DNA from: Dendrocalamus latiflorus | Taxonomy: Eukaryota > Streptophyta > Magnoliopsida > Poales > Poaceae | Reading direction: 5' to 3' | Assembly (NCBI GenBank): GCA_017311315.1 | Contig: CM029626.1 | Location: forward strand, 29,560,672-29,624,671 | DNA length: 64,000 bases | Shown here: in pieces, positions 58,245-64,000 of the stretch | Position numbering within the stretch: the stretch's first letter is position 1 | How the letters are laid out: each line of letters opens with the position of its first letter | The notes under the pieces: generated by a model | The model's database searches: none | Told to the model about the DNA's origin: nothing | The model's input: only the letters and a program-made list of their open reading frames with translations | Made by a program: the position numbers and the translations under genes

Positions 58245-58254
58245 CTATAAATAG
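58245..58254 (+). promoter_or_regulatory. TATA box of the solo LTR
   Basis: CTATAAATAG, 532 bases into the LTR, equivalent to 34243-34252. Confidence 0.6.
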
Positions 58255-58304
58255 GAGGGAGTGGCTGCATGCCCCCTCATGGCTTTGGGAGAGAGTTAGG
58301 GTTT

Positions 58305-58742
58305 TGTGAGTCAAAAGAGGCTTTGGAGGTAGTTTTACCTTTGAGTCTTTAGTTGGTGAGAGTGGTTGGGAGAGGCAGGTTCTTGTTCCCTGTGTGTTCC
58401 CTCCCTGTACATTGCTCTTCTCTTCCAAGAAAGAATCATGTAGTGTGGGTGTTCTTGTGATTAGGAGAGGGAGAGGATGGGTTGAGAGTCTTGTAATCAT
58501 GGATTGAGAGGGAGAGGATGGATTGTGAGTCAAAAGAGGCTTTGGAGGTGGTTTTACCTTTGAGTCTTTAGTTGGTGAGAGTGGTTGGGAGAGGCAGGTT
58601 CTTGTTCCATGTGTGTTCCCTCCCTGTACATTGCTCTTCTCTTCCAAGAAAGAATCATGTAGTGTGGGTGTTCTTGTGATTAGGAGAGGGAGAGGATGGA
58701 TTGAGAGTCTTGTAATCATTTCTCTTGTTCTAATGTCCATGC
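58305..58742. repeat. 219-bp tandem duplication just downstream of the LTR TATA box
   Basis: Copies 58305-58523 and 58524-58742 differ at only a few sites. The corresponding region of the other solo LTR is single. Confidence 0.9.
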
Positions 58743-59357
58743 GTATCAGGACTCCTATGTAATCCTTGCTTGATTGAAATGAAAATCTGAAGTTTTTCTC
58801 CAGTGCAGCCTCTCTGTTCTTCGTTTTCTCCTTTTAGGTGATTTTCCTCTTTTTGCGATTTGAAGTTCTTTCTTGCTAGGAAGGACCAAAATGGGTTGCT
58901 CTATGTTGGGATGATGCCTCAAGATCATTTGATCAAGTTTCCCAAGAGCAAACTTCGTTTAATCTCAGATTTCATGTTTGGGACTTCTCTGTTCTTCATT
59001 TCCTCTTCTAGGATTTTGATGATTTTCGTGTTTCCCTTCATGAGAAAATGTGAAACTTGGCATGCAGAGTCTTATGGCTATTAATTAGCTATCCTCAAAG
59101 TTTCGTGGCCAAAGGATCAATGGTTAGATGGGAATTTGAGTTTTTGGGTAGCTCTCTGTATTTTTCAGGTTCTTGGCTAATCTCTGAATTTCTTGTGTTC
59201 TTGCTTAGTTCCCATATTGTTTGAGGCCCTAAAGGTATTTAGAATAGTCCCTTGATGTCTCTCTTTGAAAAGATCAGGAGTTTTCCTTTCGTTTCCTTGA
59301 TTTAGCCAAAAATCCGAAGTTTCAGAACTTCTGTCAGGCTGCTCTGTTTGCTGTCAT

Positions 59358-59463
59358 GCGGTACTACCTCTCCTCAAAAGGTACTACCGCTCAAAGGTAC
59401 TACCACTCGGCTCAGCGGTACTACTGCTCAGAGGTACTACCGCTCGTCTCAGCGGTATTACCG
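59358..59463. repeat. Array of GGTACTACCGC motifs
   Basis: About seven copies (GCGGTACTACC, GGTACTACCGCTC, GCGGTATTACCGC), about 215-320 bases from the LTR 3' end. The family relative at 32999 has GGTCAGACCG motifs at this same place. Confidence 0.85.
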
Positions 59464-60463
59464 CTTGCAGTCAGACCTGCTCTGAAACTATTTTTCTTGA
59501 CTGTTTCTTTCTGGATCTGGTTTATCCTTGTTGCTGTGACTTCCAGTAAGTGCATATCTTCTATCTTCATAGCTTCCATAGCTATTGGAGAAGTAGCATA
59601 AGTGTGGATACTTGAGGGGCGAATTTAATTTTTAGAAAGCGACATTCACCCCCCCTCTGTCGCCATTTCGGTCCAACATAAATAAATTACATATATGTAT
59701 TATTTTCTATGTTTCCTCATGCTTATTAAACTAAAATAATGTAAACTTGTAAAGTGTAAAGTATACTCGGAATATGTACCTTATCAATTGTTTTGTTAAT
59801 CATGGTGACAATTGTTGATGTAAATACTATTTCCAGAAATAAGAATTCCGTTAACCTGGGGAAAAAAGTAACATAATCACATCAGCAAGACTACAAAGGT
59901 AACATGTATATTTGATTCTTGAAGAATCAAAGCAATAGACTAATAGAGGAACAACAATTGATAATGTTAAGCGATAAAAATTAAGAAGTAACCAAGTTCA
60001 AACATAGAAACTTAAATGCACGGTTTAACCAGAAGCAAGTAGCCACTAGCCAACATAGGAGTGGTTCAACTTAAGTTATATCACAAACTCAAATTCTAGT
60101 AGCAAGGGCACATTTCTTGCCCTTGTTTTTGCTTTTTCATCCTCAGCCTTTGCATCTTCACTTTTAATCTGAGCAAGAATAGGTATTGTCACCTTAGAAT
60201 ATATCTTATATCTACCATTAGTAATTTTCAGCAAGTGCACTTTGACTCTAGAGTAGCTACTAGTGCTAACATATTTGTAAAGTCAACACGCCACTGACAT
60301 GTGTCCACGATGTGTCCATGTCGTATCCGTGTTGAACACGGTGTCGGACACGGATACGGTGGTTCAGGCATGTATCCGTGCATCAGTGATTGGTATTAGC
60401 CTAGAAGATTGTATCCAACTCGGTTTACATCAGTCGGCAGATGTAATAGCTATATATAAAGCC

Positions 60464-60571
60464 CTTGCGGTTTAGCAGAAGGGTAAGAAGGAAATAAAGA
60501 TATCTTCTTCTCTCAAACTTGCGGTTTAGCAGAAGGGTAAGAAGGAAATAAAGATATCTTCTTCTCTTAAA
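60464..60571. repeat. 54-bp tandem duplication at the end of the 3' LTR
   Basis: 60464-60517 and 60518-60571, starting CTTGCGGTTTAGCAGAAGGG. The 5' LTR has one copy. Confidence 0.9.
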
Positions 60572-60600
60572 CTCTAATTCTCAAGCCAACTCTCAGCCAA

Positions 60601-61321
60601 CCTACTATTTGGTTTAAAACTAGTCGACTTGCCGTGCGTTGCAACAGTCCTGAAGTAATTGATACCTTAACTCTCAAAAACAAAATAATCCAAGTTTCAC
60701 TACAAAATAATCATGCCACAAGTCACATGTATATACGGATACGTAGTTCATCCATACTTCGCAGAAGATGCTCCCAAGGCATATGCATATGTACACGGAG
60801 ATCCATCACTGCCAAGCGGAACTTTCAAAGGAGTAAAGAAATTGGAACTTTTACGTATGAAAACGCCTATTCTAGAGTGAGGTCCCTCTTCCACAACGCC
60901 ACCTGCTCGTGAAGCTGGATGGGTGGTCATAGTGGCGATCGATTTCCTTGAGGTTGCGTTGCATCAACTGCATCAAAAAACAAGTTTGTGTAAAATGTAG
61001 AAGGGTAAGTGAGTAACAGGAATCGGCACGAGGCACAGCACTAACCTTCTTTTCCTTGCTCTAAATCACGAAATGAGTGGAGAAGACCACTCATTTTGGT
61101 ATGTGAATCAATGCTAGCCCTGACTGACGGCAGGGTGGAACGAGCTCAGTGCCACCGTCTCCATGCCATGGGAAGAGAAACAGAGCGTTCGACAATCACC
61201 GCCGCATGACTTGTGCTTTATACTCTCCAAGCTCAGTCTGCCACCGTGGGCCCACAATAACCCGGATCTAATGTGTAGATTATGATTTGGCATATGCTAA
61301 TCTGCATTGTGTGATCTCTGA
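60601..61321. other. Intergenic, no supported gene
   Basis: Begins near ACTTGCCGTGCGTTGCAAC, a string common at ends of grass repeats. A short plus-strand frame at 60700-60860 has no match I recognise. Its borders with the transposon pieces on each side are not visible. Confidence 0.35.
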
Positions 61322-62199
61322 GAATCTTTCCTTAGCTTTAGCGTCTTGGTCTTCTCATAGCCGAGTGCATTAGCCAAGGTCTTTTCGTCACTCTTAAACC
61401 TATGAAGGTTAAAGATGGACATGAAAAACTAGACAAATAGTCGAAACATAAAAGACTACTCAGGGCAGCTGCTTACCATCTCTCTGCCTGCTCGCAAAGC
61501 TCGGCTTTCTGCTATCATAACAACATAAGTCGTCTGTGGCATTCACCCACGGTGACAATATTCTCCAAAGCATTCTGAGTAGAGAAGGACAATGAGAAGC
61601 CAGAAAAACCAATTAAGAATGGTTGAGTATTAGATACTTACATTTATGCTCGTTCGAGCAAACTTGGCAAAGACCAATTGGGGATCTTTGGGCCTGTCTA
61701 TCTCATCGGCCTTATTCCACTGCACCTTTTCGAGGTGTTCATCATCGAAAACATTCCCCCTGTTGGGATTATCCTCGGGTGAGGAACTCAACCACGAGAT
61801 TTGTACGAAGAAGACCCCCACTTTGGAAGCAAGGCCAAAGAATTCATGGAAAAAAGATAGGTACTCTTCTTTCCCTTCTTCTCCAGTGTGGGCAGTCTCA
61901 GGCGCTCCTCCTTGGAGATTTGGAGGAACATCCTCAGTAATTCCCTTCCCGGCACGACGGTCGAAGTCATCTCCTACTCCTTGACTAGGAGTTTCTACCC
62001 TGTCTTCAGCCACCTTCGCTGCCGCTTCTATGACCGCATCAGTAGTCGTAGCCGCTTCAGCCGCCTTCTCTTTTGTTGTCGTTTCAGCTTTAGCAACAGC
62101 TTCTGTCACCGAGATGGCGATCGATTCTTCGAACATCTTCGTTGTCCGAGGAGAATGGTGGGGAATTCTTGATAGAAGCATCCTCGGAAGATGGAAGAG
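61322..62199 (-). pseudogene. Remnant of a gypsy-type plant transposon protein
   Basis: Minus-strand exon 62199-61642 encodes an Ala/Thr/Glu-rich stretch (KAETTTKEKAAEAATTTDAV) and NVFDDEHLEKVQWNKADEID. A GTAAGT donor at 61641 and an acceptor at 61575 lead to NALENIVTVGECHRRLML, then two stops, then KAELCEQAER. A third piece (61420-61332) reads LANALGYEKTKTLKLRK. The pieces look like the C-terminal part of proteins annotated as putative gypsy-type transposon products; their role is unknown. No start is assigned because the LTR-like sequence at 62200 adjoins it. Confidence 0.5.
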
Positions 62200-64000
62200 T
62201 GCTTGATCGTGCAAAAATAGCACACCCGCAAGTGCACGGGTTGCCACTGAAATAGCGGCGAGTGTCGTGTTCTCCACAGGGACTAGACTGAGGCTACCGG
62301 TGCTCGGCTAAAGCTAAGTCAATCGAAACTGGGGGAAAACTAAACCTATCGAGCGAACTCTAACTCGCACAGACTAAACTACGAACGAACTAAATAAAAG
62401 AACGAACAAAGGACAACGGGACGAACGACCGTACGAATGAACGTCATACGACCGAACGAATAAACTACAGAACGGACTGACTACACAAAAGACTACGATG
62501 ACTACACGAACAACACGATGGCTAAACAAACGAACACGACTACCGATCGACAATCTAACTAACTACCGACCGCGAGACAGCAGGAGGAAGTCGAGAAGCA
62601 CGGAGGGAGTCGAGAGAGAAAGAGGGGGAAACAGTCGACAGCTAACTAGACGACGACGGCATACGACAAACACATGACTACGCCAGACGAACGCACGACT
62701 TAACTATCAAACGACCGCTAAAAGAAGCAAAGAGGGAGGTCAAAAAGCACAAGGGAGGATCTAGAAGCACTAGATGGGTTGAGACAGCAAGGGGAAGGAA
62801 AATGGTCGCCGGCTAACTAAATCGCGCTAGACAACACACAAACATACACATATACTAACTGACAACAGGACATTTAACAATGACTTAACAGAAGACCACA
62901 CTCACTAGGAACATAACACAAGTGCTAATAAATCTGAACAACACAAACCAACATATTAAAAGATAACAGATTCTCATCTACAATTCAACATCCACATATA
63001 TCACAGTAACAGAACAGGGCACAATATCATCTCAATGAATACATGCACAATCACAGTTCTCAGAAAATATTCCACAATTCATCAACGCAGTGCATAATCC
63101 ATAGTGCAATAACAAGTCACAGCAAGAACAATTCGCAACCACAGAAAAATTAGTGCATCATGAAACTTTAATTAACAGCGCATTAGTACCAATTCAGTGA
63201 ATCAATACTTGAGACTAGAAAATACAAAATGGAAGAGGAAATAGAGATAACCGAGAAGTAGAGAAGAGGAAGCAGAGCAGAAGAGGTCGTCGGTGAAGTG
63301 GAGCCGAGGAGGTAGGGGTCGGTGAAGGAGTTAGCCGTAGAGGAAGAAGAGGGTCACCGTGCCTTCGCCGTCGGTGGAGGTGATGCAGTCGGCGGAGCAG
63401 ATGTGGGCGCAGATGCAGAGCGGCGGCGTAGAGGAAGAAGACGCAGTGGAGAGGTCGGAGTCGCAGTCGCCGAGGTTGGCGTCGGCGTCGAGGCGGGGCG
63501 GCGCTCGGTGAAGAGGAAGTAGGGGTCGGCGGCGCTGTGGCGGTGGAGAAGCGGCGAGGACGTGGTGGCGCGGTGGAGCAGCAGGGAAGAGGGGAAGCAC
63601 AAGGGGGCCAAGGAGAGAGGCGGTGGCCTGCTGCGGCCGAGCTGATGGGGAAGCAGTGGGAGACGGATGGAAGGCACGGTGGAGGAGAGCTGCCGACGGA
63701 GCGCACTGGTGGGGGGGTGGCAAGAGACGGAGGCACGGTGGTGGAAGAAGGTGGCGAAGGGAGGCGCACCGGTGAAGAGGGGAGCCGGGAAGGAGAGCGG
63801 CCGAGGGAGGAGCAGCGGGGAGAGGCGGAGGCGCGGCGGTGTGAGAAGGAGAAGGGGAGCGGTGGAGGCGGAGAGAGGTGGCGGCGCTCGGACGGCGTGG
63901 AAGGAGATGGGGACGGAGAGGAGGATGCGGAGGAGTGGCGGAGACACACCGGCGAGCTGCGGCCCGGCGCTCGCCGGCGCCGGAGAAGAGGATGGGGGAG
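62200..64000 (-). repeat. LTR-like sequence of a gypsy-type element, cut by window end
   Basis: Begins TGCTTGATCGTGC with GTGCACGGGTTG and GTGTTCTCCACAGGGAC, strings I associate with the LTR end of large plant gypsy elements. 62330-62560 is a T-poor stretch of degenerate ACGAAC/ACTACGA repeats. 63290-64000 is GC-rich with overlapping Pro/Ser-rich frames on the minus strand that I do not call genes. No second LTR is in view. Confidence 0.45.

Larger units (their letters stand above)
57713..59678 (+). mobile_element. Solo copia-type LTR inside the hAT
   Basis: 1966 bases, TG/CA ends, exact duplication TAAAT at 57708-57712 and 59679-59683. Same family as 32999-34765 but opposite orientation. 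It is the innermost and so the youngest insert in this nest. Confidence 0.93.
57606..60388. mobile_element. Non-autonomous hAT element in the 3' LTR
   Basis: Exact 8-base duplication ATTGGTAT at 57598-57605 and 60389-60396. Ends CTATGATGTACAGACACGG and, in complement, CACTGATGCACGGATACAT are related. Subterminal GACACGGATACGG motifs occur at both ends. About 810 bases remain after removing the inner solo LTR; no transposase is encoded. Confidence 0.88.
47687..60600 (+). mobile_element. Reina-like Ty3/gypsy chromovirus with five nested insertions
   Basis: Short LTRs (about 300-350 bases without inserts) start TG(T)C/TATAGATGTGCATTGGGGG at 47687 and 57458. Gag, protease, integrase and chromodomain are on the plus strand; the polypurine tract is at 57449-57457. 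Short LTRs and a C-terminal chromodomain fit the Reina clade. The gag ATG is only about 8 bases after the LTR end, so primer site and leader seem deleted. Inserts: MITE 47759-48015; 4.6-kb LTR 48870-53483; hAT fragment about 54402-56610; hAT 57606-60388 with a solo LTR 57713-59678 inside. The outer right edge is approximate. Confidence 0.88.
57458..60600 (+). repeat. 3' LTR of the Reina-like element, split by a hAT
   Basis: 57458-57605 and 60397 to about 60600. The LTR lacks the MITE of the 5' copy, so that MITE inserted after the retrotransposon. A 54-base tandem duplication is present near its end. Confidence 0.8.

Noticed and set aside
60634..60912. Short plus-strand frame as a gene
   Set aside because: No domain recognised, and it lies next to a string common at repeat ends.
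63215..63949. 244-codon Pro/Ser-rich minus-strand frame at the window end
   Set aside because: Low-complexity, inside LTR-like sequence, and overlapped by other open frames.

Overview
The window looks like a gene-poor, repeat-dense stretch of a grass (Poaceae) nuclear genome. The evidence is nested Ty1/copia and Ty3/gypsy retrotransposons primed by initiator-Met tRNA, Tourist/PIF-like, Stowaway and hAT elements of grass type, GC-rich coding exons, and one intact intronless mTERF gene. I cannot name the species. Almost everything except the mTERF gene is transposon-derived, and most transposon genes are broken.

Layout. 1-8249: minus-strand Sirevirus-like copia element with nearly identical LTRs, an intact gag, and a pol that has lost its integrase; its 3' LTR runs off the window. 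8274-8790: fragment of a different copia gag. 9264-10267: PIF/Harbinger-type element with a GC-rich 36-bp minisatellite. 10732-11420: two inverted copies of one MITE family. 12451-16021: three head-to-tail LTR-like copies full of CGACCAC/GGTCGTAA motifs; they cut into a decayed enolase-superfamily (Ala/Glu epimerase-like) gene at 16022-17840, whose intron carries another TIR element. 18159-22210: degenerate transposon debris. 22220-24900: gypsy gag fragment precisely interrupted by a Pack-hAT carrying the first exon of an RBM39/CC1-like splicing factor. 25097-25192: (TA)48. 25216-38702: degenerate 13.5-kb gypsy element (TSD TCCCC) with 3-kb LTRs; its integrase is split by a solo copia LTR (32999-34765). 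39982-40247: Stowaway MITE. 41409-45469: fragments of copia-like ORF and opposed gypsy LTR pieces. 46034-47203: mTERF gene. 47687-about 60600: Reina-like chromovirus bearing five insertions (a MITE in the 5' LTR, a 4.6-kb LTR in gag, a hAT fragment replacing reverse transcriptase, a hAT in the 3' LTR, and a solo LTR inside that hAT). 61322-64000: remnant of a gypsy-type transposon protein followed by LTR-like sequence.

The genes do not form a pathway. The mTERF protein is a predicted organelle nucleic-acid-binding factor; the rest is a record of successive insertions, and the order can be read because many breakpoints keep exact target-site duplications (TAA, TATGCATT, TCCCC, GTTTT, TAAAT, ATTGGTAT, CTA, TA).

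The most unusual signal is that at least three different LTR families carry arrays of short, partly palindromic motifs (GGTCAGACC, GGTACTACC/GGTAGTTCC, GGTCGTAA..TTACGACC). Two solo LTRs of the same family carry different motifs at the same distance from the 3' end. I see no clear new defence or gene system; this motif pattern is the best candidate for something undescribed.
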